Source: Mycobacterium kubicae (GTDB taxonomy: Bacteria; Actinomycetota; Actinomycetes; Mycobacteriales; Mycobacteriaceae). From it: a DNA stretch of 64,000 bases. The notes under the pieces were generated by a model. That model made no database searches. It saw only the letters and a program-made list of their open reading frames with translations, and was not told where the DNA came from. Where the stretch lies: contig NZ_CP065047.1 of the NCBI RefSeq assembly GCF_015689175.1, forward strand, positions 5,146,001 to 5,210,000, in the 5' to 3' direction. The position numbers and the translations under genes are program-made. Position 1 is the first letter of the stretch. Every line of letters starts with the position of its first letter. Of the stretch, positions 8,794 to 17,717 are shown piece by piece.

Positions 8794-9993
8794 ATGACGG
8801 ATATCGAAGCAACCACCAAACACATAGCCGGGACGGAAGGCTGCGCTGTGCCCAACGATCCGTGGACCACGCCGGAGCGGCTAGCACTGAGCCAGTTGGC
8901 GCGATCTTTCGTCGCTCGCGAGATAACACCGAAAGTGACGGATTGGGAGGAGGCAGGTGAAATCCCGCGCGAGCTGCACCGTAAGGCTGCCGATGTGGGA
9001 CTTCTCGGGGTTGGATTCCCCGAGAACGTGGGAGGCAGCGGCGGCGACGCGATCGATTCGGCGTTGGTAACCGAGGCAATTCTGGCGTGCGGTGGGTCTA
9101 CCGGCGTGTGCGCCGCGTTGTTCACCCACGGCATCGCGCTTCCGCACATCGCCGCGAATGGATCGGATGCCCTGATCGACCACTACGTTCGCCCCACCCT
9201 GGCCGGAGATATGATCGGCTCGCTGGCAGTCACCGAGCCCGGAGCGGGCTCAGATGTGGCGAACCTACGCACACGAGCAGTCCGCGATGGTGACACGTAC
9301 GTGGTCAACGGTGCTAAGACCTTCATCACGAGCGGTGTCCGCGCCGACTTCGTGACTACCGCGGTGCGTACCGGGGGACCCGGGTACGGCGGAGTTTCGT
9401 TGCTGGTTATCGACAAGGGCACACCGGGGTTCAAGGTTGACCGCCGGCTGGACAAGATGGGATGGCGTTGCAGCGATACCGCAGAACTCTCGTTCTTTGA
9501 CGTTCGCGTTCCCGCTGCGAACCTGGTGGGGGCAGAGAACGGCGGATTCTTGCAGATCATGCAGCAGTTTCAGTCGGAACGACTCGGCATTGCCGTGCAG
9601 GCATACGCGACGGCGGAGCGCGCGCTCAAATTAGCCAAGGGTTGGGCGCGCGAACGCCAGACTTTCGGGAAACCTCTGACGGCTCGTCAAGTGATCCGCC
9701 ATAAGCTCGCGGAAATGGCCAGGCAGGTCGACGTCGCGCGCGCCTACACCCGCGCCGTGATGCAACGGTGGCTGGCCGGGGAGGATGTAGTCACTGAGGT
9801 GTCGATGGCCAAGAACACCGCCGTATACGCGTGCGATTATGTGGTGAATGAGGCGGTTCAAATCTTTGGTGGGATGGGTTATATGCGCGAGTCCGAAGTC
9901 GAACGGCATTACCGAGATTGCCGCATTCTCGGAATAGGCGGTGGCACCAACGAGATCATGAACGAGATCATCGCCAAGCGCATCGGCTTATAG
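8794..9993 (+). CDS. Acyl-CoA dehydrogenase (FadE-type)
   Basis: This is a 399-residue flavoprotein that oxidises acyl-CoA to enoyl-CoA. Segments seen are FPENVGGSGGD, the FAD/substrate loop MIGSLAVTEPGAGSDVANL, VNGAKTFITSG, the middle domain VIDKGTPGFKVDRRLDKMGWR, the FAD-contact ERQTFGKPLTARQVIRHKLA, and the C-terminal QIFGGMGYMRESEVERHYRDCRI ending in GGGTNEIMNEIIAKR. The glutamate in NEIM is the usual position of the catalytic base in this subfamily. Start ATG 8794 has GGGAGC just upstream. It precedes an acyl-CoA synthetase by 62 bp on the same strand and is likely co-transcribed with it. Confidence 0.92.
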   Translation: MTDIEATTKHIAGTEGCAVPNDPWTTPERLALSQLARSFVAREITPKVTDWEEAGEIPRELHRKAADVGLLGVGFPENVGGSGGDAIDSALVTEAILACGGSTGVCAALFTHGIALPHIAANGSDALIDHYVRPTLAGDMIGSLAVTEPGAGSDVANLRTRAVRDGDTYVVNGAKTFITSGVRADFVTTAVRTGGPGYGGVSLLVIDKGTPGFKVDRRLDKMGWRCSDTAELSFFDVRVPAANLVGAENGGFLQIMQQFQSERLGIAVQAYATAERALKLAKGWARERQTFGKPLTARQVIRHKLAEMARQVDVARAYTRAVMQRWLAGEDVVTEVSMAKNTAVYACDYVVNEAVQIFGGMGYMRESEVERHYRDCRILGIGGGTNEIMNEIIAKRIGL

Positions 9994-10055
9994 CTGTTCG
10001 GCACTGAATCGGCCCACGACGACGTGTCTGGGCGACCGGCTCCGAAGGAGTTCAC

Positions 10056-11603
10056 ATGGACAGGGGTATTGGCAGTTGGGCGACGAAACGGGCCTTCCTG
10101 TCCGGCGACCGCACCGCCCTCGTTGACGATAACCGACGGATCACCTTCACTCAGCTCGATGAACGGACCAACCGGCTTGCGCGTGCCCTGCGAGCGCTCG
10201 GTGTCCGCAAGGGCGACAGGGTTGGCGGTCTCTTGATCAACAGTCCCGCGTTCATAGAAACGATGCTGGCGGCCGCGAAACTAGGCGCGATCTTCGTGCC
10301 CATGAACGTGCGGTTGGCGCCAGCAGAGGTGGCTTACCAGCTGGCCGACTCAGGCGCAGACGTGCTCGTGTATTCCAACCCGCTGGCCCCGGTCGCCCGC
10401 GCCGCGGTGTCAGAGGATGGGGTGCGGGTCCGCCACCAAATGGCCGTCGGCGGTGAATGCCTTGCCGGTGAGCTTTCCTACGACGACGTTGTGAACAGTG
10501 AAGCGCCCACAGCTGTGGGCTCCGACGTGGCGGGCCATGACATTGCAAATCTGATGTATACGTCCGGGACTACGGGGCGTCCCAAAGGTGTGATGCTCAC
10601 CCACGACAACCATCTGTGGAACGTCATGAACGCGCTGACAATCGGGCGCGGGCTGCGTGAGACGGACGTGACCGTCGCCGTGGCTCCGATGTTCCACATC
10701 GGGGGACTCGGAGTGCACACGCTGCCGCTGCTGCATGTCGGCGGTTGCAGCGTGCTGCTGCCGTCCTTCGATCCGCGACAGACGCTGGCGATGATGGCCC
10801 AAGAGCATGCGACAGTGCAATTCATGGTTCCGGCGATGTGGGCCGCGCTGATGAACGTCGATGGATTCGAGGACCACGATTTGTCGGCTCTCGAACTGGC
10901 GGCTGCGGGTGGCGCACCGTGTCCGTTGACCGTCATCGAATTCTTCCAAGGACGCAGTCTGCCGTTCCAGGAGGGTTTCGGGATGACCGAAACCGCGCCT
11001 ATCGTCTCATTCCTCGACGCTGAACACGTTAAGGAGAAGGCCGGATCGATCGGTCGGACGGCTTTTCACGTCGAAGCTCGTATCGTCGACGACGCCGACA
11101 ACGACGTCCCCGTCGACGAGGTGGGCGAGTTAGTAGTGCGCGGCCCTAACGTATTCGCGGGCTACTGGGGTCTTCCCGAGGCGACAGTGCAAGCTTTTCG
11201 TGGCGGCTGGTTTCATACTGGCGACTTGGGCCGCATTGACCGAGAAGGTTTCATCACTCTGGTCGACCGAAAAAAAGACATGATCATCAGCGGTGGTGAG
11301 AACGTTTACCCGATCGAGGTGGAGCAGGTCCTCTACCGTCACCATGCCGTGCGCGAGGTCGCGGTTGTCGGTGTGCCGCATCCGCGTTGGGGCGAAACTC
11401 CGGTGGCCGTCGTGGCCCTTCAGCAGGATGCCGCCGTCAATGCAGAGGAGCTTATCGATTACGCTCGAGAACGCCTTGCCCACTTCAAATGCCCGTCACG
11501 AGTACATGTCGTTCCCGACTTGCCGCGAAACGCCACCGGCAAGGTGCTCAAGACGGAGCTTCGCCTGCAATTCGGCGGGGAGGGGCTTTCAGTTCTGCGT
11601 TGA
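10056..11603 (+). CDS. Acyl-CoA synthetase / AMP ligase (FadD-type)
   Basis: This 515-residue ANL enzyme starts at an ATG with AAGGAG 6 bases upstream. Motifs: P-loop YTSGTTGRPKGVML, FQEGFGMTETAPI for adenine binding, GWFHTGDLGRIDREGFITLVDRKKD at the domain hinge, SGGENVYPIEVE and a C-terminal PRNATGKVLKTELR catalytic Lys. It would convert a free acid to the CoA ester for the dehydrogenase just upstream. It is a paralogue of the gene at 4416-5969 but clearly diverged from it. Confidence 0.92.
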   Translation: MDRGIGSWATKRAFLSGDRTALVDDNRRITFTQLDERTNRLARALRALGVRKGDRVGGLLINSPAFIETMLAAAKLGAIFVPMNVRLAPAEVAYQLADSGADVLVYSNPLAPVARAAVSEDGVRVRHQMAVGGECLAGELSYDDVVNSEAPTAVGSDVAGHDIANLMYTSGTTGRPKGVMLTHDNHLWNVMNALTIGRGLRETDVTVAVAPMFHIGGLGVHTLPLLHVGGCSVLLPSFDPRQTLAMMAQEHATVQFMVPAMWAALMNVDGFEDHDLSALELAAAGGAPCPLTVIEFFQGRSLPFQEGFGMTETAPIVSFLDAEHVKEKAGSIGRTAFHVEARIVDDADNDVPVDEVGELVVRGPNVFAGYWGLPEATVQAFRGGWFHTGDLGRIDREGFITLVDRKKDMIISGGENVYPIEVEQVLYRHHAVREVAVVGVPHPRWGETPVAVVALQQDAAVNAEELIDYARERLAHFKCPSRVHVVPDLPRNATGKVLKTELRLQFGGEGLSVLR

Positions 11604-11759
11604 AACGCCGTTCTCTCGGCCAGACGCACATTTGCTTTTCGCCACACCTCGACCACGTTGCGGTACGCAGAATGCGGTCAGCGGCAGCATGGACGTAAAT
11701 CTTCGCACGCCTGCCGAATCGCTTTGGGTGAGAGTCGTTCATGGGTGGATACGAGTGGC

Positions 11760-12587
11760 AGCGCAGCGGGATGGCGGATGATCCGACGGTTCGAGGCTCA
11801 GCTGCCGACGGTTCGGGTGTGATGTCGATAGGCCGTTCGAGCGGCTTGCCCTTGTGGAAGACGGCGCTGGCACGGACGAGGGCGACCAAGTGTGGTGCGT
11901 TGACCGCGCGCCAGCGGGCCTGGGCGGCCTCGATTAGCTTGTAGGCCATCGCCAGCCAGGCCGCGCGGGAGCCCGGCCCTTTGGTGACTTTGGTCCTCAA
12001 ACGTACTGTCGCAAAGGTACTTTCGATCGGATTTGTGGTGCGATTGGTGGATCCAATGCTCGGCGGGATACCGGTAGAACTCCAAAAACACCTCGGCGTC
12101 GTCGACGATCTTGGGCGACCGCTTTGGGGTATTTGGCGCCGTAGTCGATCTCGAACGCTTTGATCGCGAGCTGGGCTTTGTCGATATCCTCGGCGTTGTA
12201 GATCTCCTTCATCGCCGCGACTGCACCCTGGGTGCACCGATTTCGGCAGTGCGGCAAGAATATTGGCCTGCTTATGCCACCAGCAGCGCTACTCTCGAAT
12301 ATCCGGGAACACCTCCCGCACGCCTTGCAGAAGCCCAGGGCGCCGTCGCCGACCGCGAGCACCGCTGCGGTCATGGCGCGGCGGCGGCAATCGCGCAGCA
12401 AATCAGCCCAGAACTCAGTCGATCCCCGGAAGCCGTCAGCCAGCCCGACGAGCTCCATGCGGCCATCAGCACGGACCCCGATCATTACCAGCAAACAGAG
12501 TTTCTCCACCTCAAGGCGCACCTTGAGGTGGATGCCATCCACCCACAAATACAGGTAATCGGTGCTGGATAAGTGAGTTTTCGCGTC
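11760..12587 (-). pseudogene. IS256 (Mutator)-family transposase remnant
   Basis: Successive minus-strand frames read LYLWVDGIHLKVRLEVEKLC, MIGVRADGRMELVGLADG, VLAVGDGALGFCKACGR, AAMKEIYNAEDIDKAQLAIK, FEIDYGAKYPKAVA, then in another frame TTNPIESTFATVRLRTKVT and AYKLIEAAQARWRAVNAPHL. This is a recognisable IS256-type transposase with the first catalytic Asp region (VDGIH) and the late TNPIES motif, but it is spread over at least three frames. The N-terminal part is missing: the fragment begins right beside the stop of the DUF35 gene. No intact terminal repeats were recognised. It is a dead element. Confidence 0.85.
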
Positions 12588-12593
12588 GGCTCG

Positions 12594-12998
12594 TCACGCA
12601 GTTGACGTGACCCGTCGGAACTGCGGAAGTGCCAGGTTGCCTCGTGATTCGAAGACCACCTCGACAGCCATACCGACCCGCACTTCATCGACGTTGCATT
12701 CGATCACGTTGGTCATCATTCGAGGTCCTTCTTCCAGCTCCACTATCGCCAAGACGTAAGGAGCGGTGAAAGCTGGCGACGGGGCCTGACGGACGACGGT
12801 GTAGGTGACGATCGTCGCTTTTCCCGAAGGTTCTTGCCAATCCAGATCCGCAGCCCAGCAGTATGGGCACCAAGGGCGGGGATGATGATGGAATCGCTTG
12901 CACTCCCGACATTTCGGGAGCACAAACCGCCCGACAGCTGCCTGCTGCCAGTACACGGCCGTGCTGTCAGTCACGGTGGGCATGGGAGCAGTTGTCAC
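12594..12998 (-). CDS. DUF35 / OB-fold zinc-ribbon acyl-CoA-associated protein
   Basis: This is 134 residues. The zinc ribbon CRECKRFHHHPRPWCPYC (about 32-49, CxxC...CxxC) is followed by an OB-fold (ATIVTYTVVRQAPSPAFTAPYVLAIVELEEG). DUF35 proteins partner thiolase-fold enzymes; in mycobacterial steroid side-chain cleavage such a domain (ChsH2) recruits the Ltp2 aldolase. Its ATG overlaps the stop of the upstream thiolase-fold gene by 4 bp (ATGA type), so the two are translationally coupled and very likely form a complex. Confidence 0.85.
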   Translation of the reverse strand: MTTAPMPTVTDSTAVYWQQAAVGRFVLPKCRECKRFHHHPRPWCPYCWAADLDWQEPSGKATIVTYTVVRQAPSPAFTAPYVLAIVELEEGPRMMTNVIECNVDEVRVGMAVEVVFESRGNLALPQFRRVTSTA

Positions 12999-14182
12999 GG
13001 CGTCCTCCCCAAGAGTACGGTCGAATGGTCTGCCATCATGCCGCCGTAAGTGTGTACCAATGCTATTTCTGCAGACACTTGACGATCCGCAGCCTTCCCC
13101 ATCACTTGGCGCGCAGCTTCGATCAGCATCGACATTCCCGACGCGTCGCCGGTGTGTCCGAATGACAGCAGACCCCCGTAGGTGTTCACCGGAAGGTCAC
13201 CGCCGGGCGCCCCCCGCCCATCCAGGAAGAAGTGGCCACCTTTAGCTGCCGCCACCAGCCCCGTTTCCTCCAACAGCAGTATCGGGTTGATCGTGAAGGC
13301 ATCGTACAGTTCGGCCACCTGCACGTCCGAAGGCGAAAGATCGGCCATTTCGAACGCGGCACGCGCTGACACGCTGGCACCCATTGTTGCGAAGTCGCTG
13401 GTGTGGGTGATGTTGCCGTGATCGTGGTGTTCACCGAAGCCCAATACATAGGCCGGTTGGTCGGTGATTTCCCGCGCGCGGTCACCATGGGCCACTAGGA
13501 ACACGGCGCCACCTTCACACGGTACTGAGCAGTCCAGCAAATTGAACGGCCACGCGATAGGTCGTGAAGCCAGAACCATCTCGACGGTGAGCGGACCCGC
13601 GTTGCGCATCAAAGCATCTGGATGCCGTAACGCCCACTCGCGGCTCGAGACCGCCACGGCGGCAAGAGCATCGCGGCTCGTTCCGCGTTCGGCCATATGC
13701 CGCGTGGCGGCTAAGGCGTAAAGGGCTGGGATGAAGCTGCCGTATGGGTACTCAAAGTCCGGGTGGCTGATCATGCGCGCCATTGCGTTGGCGCCGCCTC
13801 CCCGCCCCACCTTGGGGAATTTCCCCGCACCGATACAGAGCACCGCGTTTGCAAGGCCGGCGCTGATTGCAAGTGCAGCCCGCGACAGCATGATCGTGTA
13901 GGTCGCCCCACCGACGTTGACAGTCTCACAAAAGCGCGGCCGGATGCCCAACACGTCATTGAGGCGCTCGTGGACGAAGATGTCGGCACCCGCACCGCTG
14001 GCCATGCCGGACGGGCAAACCAGCAGGCCGTCCACATCGCGGGGACCAAGTGAATGGCTCTGCAGAAACCGACGAAGCACCAACTCCTGCATGCCCGCGC
14101 CGTCGTGGCCTTCGTACTTTCCTGGCGGTAGTTCTTCTACTGCGGCGATAGCCGGCTCGCTGGCAAGTGCCCAAGTTCTCAC
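12995..14182 (-). CDS. Thiolase-fold lipid-transfer protein, probable Ltp2-like aldolase
   Basis: This is a 395-residue thiolase-fold protein (LVCPSGMASGAG, RPRFCETVNVGGATYTIMLS, DCSVPCEGGAVFLVA, ELYDAFTINPILLLEE, NTYGGLLSFGHTGDASGM, LVHTYGGMMADHS). Where thiolases carry their nucleophilic Cys the sequence reads NVGGAT, and the late CxG motif reads TYGG. Only the His of GHTGD remains. Loss of both Cys and a Tyr at the second site fit Ltp2-type retro-aldolases rather than true thiolases (inference from family knowledge). The GTG at 14182, with GAGGT upstream, leaves 40 bp after the dehydrogenase stop; an upstream start at 14263 would overlap that gene. It is coupled to the DUF35 gene. Confidence 0.82.
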   Translation of the reverse strand: MRTWALASEPAIAAVEELPPGKYEGHDGAGMQELVLRRFLQSHSLGPRDVDGLLVCPSGMASGAGADIFVHERLNDVLGIRPRFCETVNVGGATYTIMLSRAALAISAGLANAVLCIGAGKFPKVGRGGGANAMARMISHPDFEYPYGSFIPALYALAATRHMAERGTSRDALAAVAVSSREWALRHPDALMRNAGPLTVEMVLASRPIAWPFNLLDCSVPCEGGAVFLVAHGDRAREITDQPAYVLGFGEHHDHGNITHTSDFATMGASVSARAAFEMADLSPSDVQVAELYDAFTINPILLLEETGLVAAAKGGHFFLDGRGAPGGDLPVNTYGGLLSFGHTGDASGMSMLIEAARQVMGKAADRQVSAEIALVHTYGGMMADHSTVLLGRTP

Positions 14183-14222
14183 GTTGACCTCATGGAAGCA
14201 GCCACCCAAACCTAGTCGACGT

Positions 14223-15386
14223 TCAGTATGACCGTGGAAGCGCGAGACTATGCTGCGCAACATAATTGAGGATCATCTCCCGGCTGATCGGTGCCGTCCG
14301 CATCAACCGCGCCGGTCCCCACAACGTCGCCAACCCGTACTCCGTAGCCAGACCGTTGCCGCCATGCGTCTGAATCGCTTGGTCCAGCGCAAGGATTCCG
14401 GCTTCAGCTGCCGCGTACTTGGCCATATTCGCCGCCTCGCCGGCCCCTGCCTCGCCGGCATCGTGTAAGGCGGCCGCCCGTTGGGTCATCAAGCGTGCGA
14501 GTTCAACCTGAATTTTGGCGTGCGCCAGCGGATGAGCGACTCCCTGATGTGCCCCTATAGGGGTGTCCCACACCCTGCGCTCCCGGGCGTAGGTACATGC
14601 CTTGTTTAACGCGTACCGGCCGATCCCATTGCCCAGCGCCGCCCCCATTATCCGTTCCGGATTCAGACCAACGAATACCTGCCGCAGTCCCTCGTCCCGA
14701 GCGCCGATCAAGTTGTCACCGGGAACACGTACATCGTCGAAGAACAGGGTGAACTGTTTCTCCGGTGTCACGGCTTGCACGGGAATCAGAGTCTTCTGCA
14801 GGCCGGCAGCGTCCGTGGGAACCACCATCAGCGACAGCCGGCCGCGCCCACGCTCGTCAGTACCCGTTCGGGTGACCACCAAGATGGCTTGCGCCTCGTC
14901 CACTCCCGAGATGTAGTACTTGGTGCCACGCAGAACCCAGTCGGCGCCGTCCCGCTTGGCGGTCGTCGCTATGTTGTGCGAGTTTGAGCCCGCGTCGGGC
15001 TCGGTGATCGCAAACGACATTATGATCTCGCCGCTCGCAATGCCCGGAAGCCAACGCCGTTTCTGCTCGTCGGTTCCGAACGCTTGGATGATGGTGCCAC
15101 AAATGGCCGGCGACACCACCGTCATCAACAACGGGCACCCCGCCGCCGCCAACTCCTCTCCCACGGCATGCAGTTCGTAGATACCCCCACCGCCACCGCC
15201 GTACTCCTCGGCAATATTCACCCCGAGAAAACCTTGCTTACCTACCTCCTGCCACAGTTCCGTAGACTTCTCGCCCCCCAGGGATTTGGTCAGGTAGTAA
15301 TCGTGGCCGTACGACTTCCCGATGGCCGCAACCGCCGCCCGCAGATCCCGCCGTTCCTGGCTCTCTGATATCTCCATACCGCTCAA
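14223..15386 (-). CDS. Acyl-CoA dehydrogenase (FadE-type)
   Basis: This 387-residue enzyme has NIAEEYGGGGGGIYE, the loop IMSFAITEPDAGSNSHNI, LRGTKYYISGVDEA, VPTDAAGLQKTLIPVQ, ERRVWDTPIGAHQGVAHPLAHAK and QTHGGNGLATEYGL. The C-terminal region PISREMILNYVAQHSL places a residue other than the usual Glu near the catalytic-base region of short-chain enzymes, so the base may lie elsewhere as in long-chain types. It is first in a minus-strand operon with the thiolase-fold/DUF35 pair. The operator-like repeat at 15506-15526 is 120 bp upstream. Confidence 0.9.
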   Translation of the reverse strand: MSGMEISESQERRDLRAAVAAIGKSYGHDYYLTKSLGGEKSTELWQEVGKQGFLGVNIAEEYGGGGGGIYELHAVGEELAAAGCPLLMTVVSPAICGTIIQAFGTDEQKRRWLPGIASGEIIMSFAITEPDAGSNSHNIATTAKRDGADWVLRGTKYYISGVDEAQAILVVTRTGTDERGRGRLSLMVVPTDAAGLQKTLIPVQAVTPEKQFTLFFDDVRVPGDNLIGARDEGLRQVFVGLNPERIMGAALGNGIGRYALNKACTYARERRVWDTPIGAHQGVAHPLAHAKIQVELARLMTQRAAALHDAGEAGAGEAANMAKYAAAEAGILALDQAIQTHGGNGLATEYGLATLWGPARLMRTAPISREMILNYVAQHSLALPRSY

Positions 15387-15833
15387 CCCCTTGAATCACC
15401 CGCAGGTCCGGGTTTGCACCGGCCACGACAAACTTCAGGCGACACACCGAGGAATTCGAGGGAAGCTTCCGTCACCGCTCGACAGCAGCGTAATCGCCCG
15501 GTGATACGTTATCGGCCGTTAACATTGACGCGCAAGTCCGCGTGTCGGTAGTGCGTCGACTTCCAGTGACCGGCTTTACGCCACGCCGGATACGTGATTT
15601 CTCGGCAGCAGCCGGAGTCGTTCTAATCCCCAGCCCATGAGCAGAAAGGCAATCTCGCCCCTCTGGCGTGGCGCAACGTCGACAACTTCGGGAAGCTCGA
15701 TTCGCTTGACCCGGACGCCGGGCCTCGGGTCACTGCCGAGCGGTGTCAAGACAGCGTACGCTAACGCCAATTAACAGGCCCGCGGCCAAGAGCTTTGCGG
15801 TCGACGGCCGGGGACAGAGAGGAGGAAAACACG
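15387..15833. other. 447-bp divergent promoter region, no gene seen
   Basis: This lies between the acyl-CoA dehydrogenase start (15386, minus) and the first coupled ORF of the AtuA operon (15834, plus). It holds the 21-bp operator-like motif at 15506-15526. No supported gene. Confidence 0.5.
15506..15526. promoter_or_regulatory. TetR-type operator motif, copy 3
   Basis: ACGTTATC-GGCC-GTTAACATT sits between two divergent lipid-degradation operons. The two 8-9 bp arms are identical to copy 2 (6040-6060). Confidence 0.55.
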
Positions 15834-16007
15834 ATGCCCGGAACGATGCTGATTGCTGCGGGGGTCACCGGCAAAGGACGGCTGGCCGGGCGCGCCGCAT
15901 TCGTGCCCTTTGTCGATCCGGCAGTCGGCGGGATACCGCCAAGCGCGCCGCCGCCTAGTGCCGACATCGCGGCGGCAAGCGCCGAGGCGGCGCAGGAGTG
16001 CGCATGA
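15834..16007 (+). CDS. Small coupled ORF (57 aa), function unknown
   Basis: The ATG at 15834 has a strong ribosome site (AGAGGAGGAAA). The product runs MPGTMLIAAGVTGKGRLAGR then becomes Pro/Ala/Ser-rich (GGIPPSAPPPSADIAAASAE). Its TGA overlaps the ATG of the AtuA-like gene (ATGA at 16004-16007), so it could act as a translational leader. The first 25 residues faintly recall the start of a short-chain dehydrogenase, so it may also be a truncated gene. Translation is well supported; function is not. Confidence 0.45.
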   Translation: MPGTMLIAAGVTGKGRLAGRAAFVPFVDPAVGGIPPSAPPPSADIAAASAEAAQECA

Positions 16008-17395
16008 GTGCCAGCGTGCGGATCGGTGCTGGTGCCGGCTATTGGGGTGACATGGTGGATCCCGCGGTGGAACTCATTGAGCAGGGCGGTGTCGAGTTTG
16101 CCTGCTTCGACCTGCTGGCCGAGTTGACCGTTGCGCTCCTTACCCGTGCCAAGATGCGTGACCCGGGTAAAGGGTACGTGCCCGATGTCGAACCCATTCT
16201 GCGTCAGGCGCTGCCCGCTGCCCGCCGTAACGACGTCGGCATCGTGACCAATGGGGGCGGAGCGAACCCGGGTGCCGCCGCACTGGCCGCTGCGCGAGTG
16301 GCCTGTGACGCCGGATATCCCGACACCCGCATCGGAACCATTGAGGGCGACGACTTGACGGGGAGAATCGCCGAAATCAGGGATTCGGGTTGGCAATTCG
16401 CGCACCTTGAGTCCGGCGAAGAAGACATCGACCGCATCGCCGACCGGATCGTCGCTGTCTCGGCGTACACCGGCTCCGACGGGATCATTGACGCACTTGA
16501 CGGCGACGCCGATGTCGTGATCGGCGGCAGGCTTGCCGACTCTGCGCTTTATTGCGGGCCGCTCATGCGCCACTTCGGGTGGATATTTGAGCGTAATCCC
16601 GACCTGATCGGCGCCGCGCTTACCGTCGGTCATGTACTGGAGTGTGCGGGCATCGCGACCGGCGGCATGTCCTCGCAGTGGCGGCTGTCGCGTGATCCGT
16701 GGCGGCTCGGGTTCCCGATGGCCGAGATGTCGGCTGACGGCACCGCTGTGATCAGTAAGGTGCCGGGCTCGGGTGGGGTGCTCAACGAGTGGACCATCAA
16801 AGAGCATTTGCTTTACGAAGTGCACGACCCGTTCTGCTATTTGCTGCCCGACGGTGTCGTCGACATGGGCGGTGTCGAGGTCAAAGAACTCGGCCCCGAC
16901 CGCGTGCAGCTCACGGGCATGACCGGCCGCCGACGGCCGGACACGCTCAAGGTGCAGATCGGCTACGAGGACGGCTACCTCGCCGAGGGGCGCACGATGA
17001 TCCCCTGGCCCGATGCTCTGGAGAAGGCCGACTTCTGCGAGAGGCTAGTGCGCGGCCGCATCAAGTACCTGGGTGTCATTCCGCAGGAGATGCGTTTCGA
17101 CCGTGTCGGTTGGGACGCGCTGGCCGGCCCGGTGGCCCCACGACCGGCACCCGACGCCCAGCCCAACGAGGTCGAGCTCCGGATGGTGGCCAAGTGCCGC
17201 ACCCGCAGCGAGGCCGAGGTCGCCCGCCGCGCGATGCTGCTGCCAGCGACGGCCGGTCCGGTGGGTACCGCCTTCGGCGCGCCGCTGGCGGTGCGCAAGG
17301 TGATAGCGCTGTGGCCGACCCTGGTACCGCGTGAGTTCGTCCCACAGCACGTCCGTGTCCAGGCCGCCAAGGAGATGCTCGATGCCCACCATTGA
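16004..17395 (+). CDS. AtuA-family (DUF1446) acyclic terpene utilisation protein
   Basis: This 463-residue protein has the DUF1446 landmarks RIGAGAGYWGDMVDPAVELIE, FDLLAELTVALL, NGGGANPGAAA, GADVVIGGR-like DADVVIGGRLADSA, HVLECAGIATGG and KVPGSGGVLNEWTIKEHLLYE. In Pseudomonas AtuA is needed for growth on citronellol/geraniol, but its reaction is not defined. In AtuA the C-terminal ferredoxin-fold part is fused; here it is the separate next gene. The start ATG overlaps the preceding small ORF, and the C-terminus overlaps the next start by 14 bp, so the genes are tightly coupled. Confidence 0.82.
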   Translation: MSASVRIGAGAGYWGDMVDPAVELIEQGGVEFACFDLLAELTVALLTRAKMRDPGKGYVPDVEPILRQALPAARRNDVGIVTNGGGANPGAAALAAARVACDAGYPDTRIGTIEGDDLTGRIAEIRDSGWQFAHLESGEEDIDRIADRIVAVSAYTGSDGIIDALDGDADVVIGGRLADSALYCGPLMRHFGWIFERNPDLIGAALTVGHVLECAGIATGGMSSQWRLSRDPWRLGFPMAEMSADGTAVISKVPGSGGVLNEWTIKEHLLYEVHDPFCYLLPDGVVDMGGVEVKELGPDRVQLTGMTGRRRPDTLKVQIGYEDGYLAEGRTMIPWPDALEKADFCERLVRGRIKYLGVIPQEMRFDRVGWDALAGPVAPRPAPDAQPNEVELRMVAKCRTRSEAEVARRAMLLPATAGPVGTAFGAPLAVRKVIALWPTLVPREFVPQHVRVQAAKEMLDAHH

Positions 17396-17717
17396 CGAGT
17401 TGGCGTTCGTGCGTTCAGGCGACAAGGGTGACATCTCCAACGTCGTGGTGCTCGCCCGCGACGCCGAGGCTTTTGCCGCGCTGCAACGCGGACTGCGGCC
17501 GGAGGCCATCACCTCCTTCATGAAGGGTCTGGTCACCGGAACCGTGACGATCTACACGCTGCCTCGCCTGCATGCGTTCAACATCGTCATGCGGGGAGCC
17601 CTCGGCGGCGGCGCAACCGCAACACTGCGCTTCGACGAGACCGGCAAGTCGATGTGTTCGATCCTGTCCCGCATGCCCCTGCCCGAACCCGCCATCGAAG
17701 GGAAGGCAACACCGTGA
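17382..17717 (+). CDS. AtuA-like ferredoxin-fold subunit
   Basis: This is 111 residues: MPTIDELAFVRSGDKGDISN, LVTGTVTIYTLPRLHAFNIV, MRGALGGGATATLRFDETGK. The RSGDKGD segment and the ALGGG stretch match the C-terminal AtuA-like ferredoxin-fold domain that is fused to DUF1446 in other bacteria. It overlaps the AtuA gene upstream by 14 bp, and its TGA overlaps the GTG of the MaoC gene (GTGA). It is very likely the second subunit of one complex. Confidence 0.8.
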   Translation: MPTIDELAFVRSGDKGDISNVVVLARDAEAFAALQRGLRPEAITSFMKGLVTGTVTIYTLPRLHAFNIVMRGALGGGATATLRFDETGKSMCSILSRMPLPEPAIEGKATP

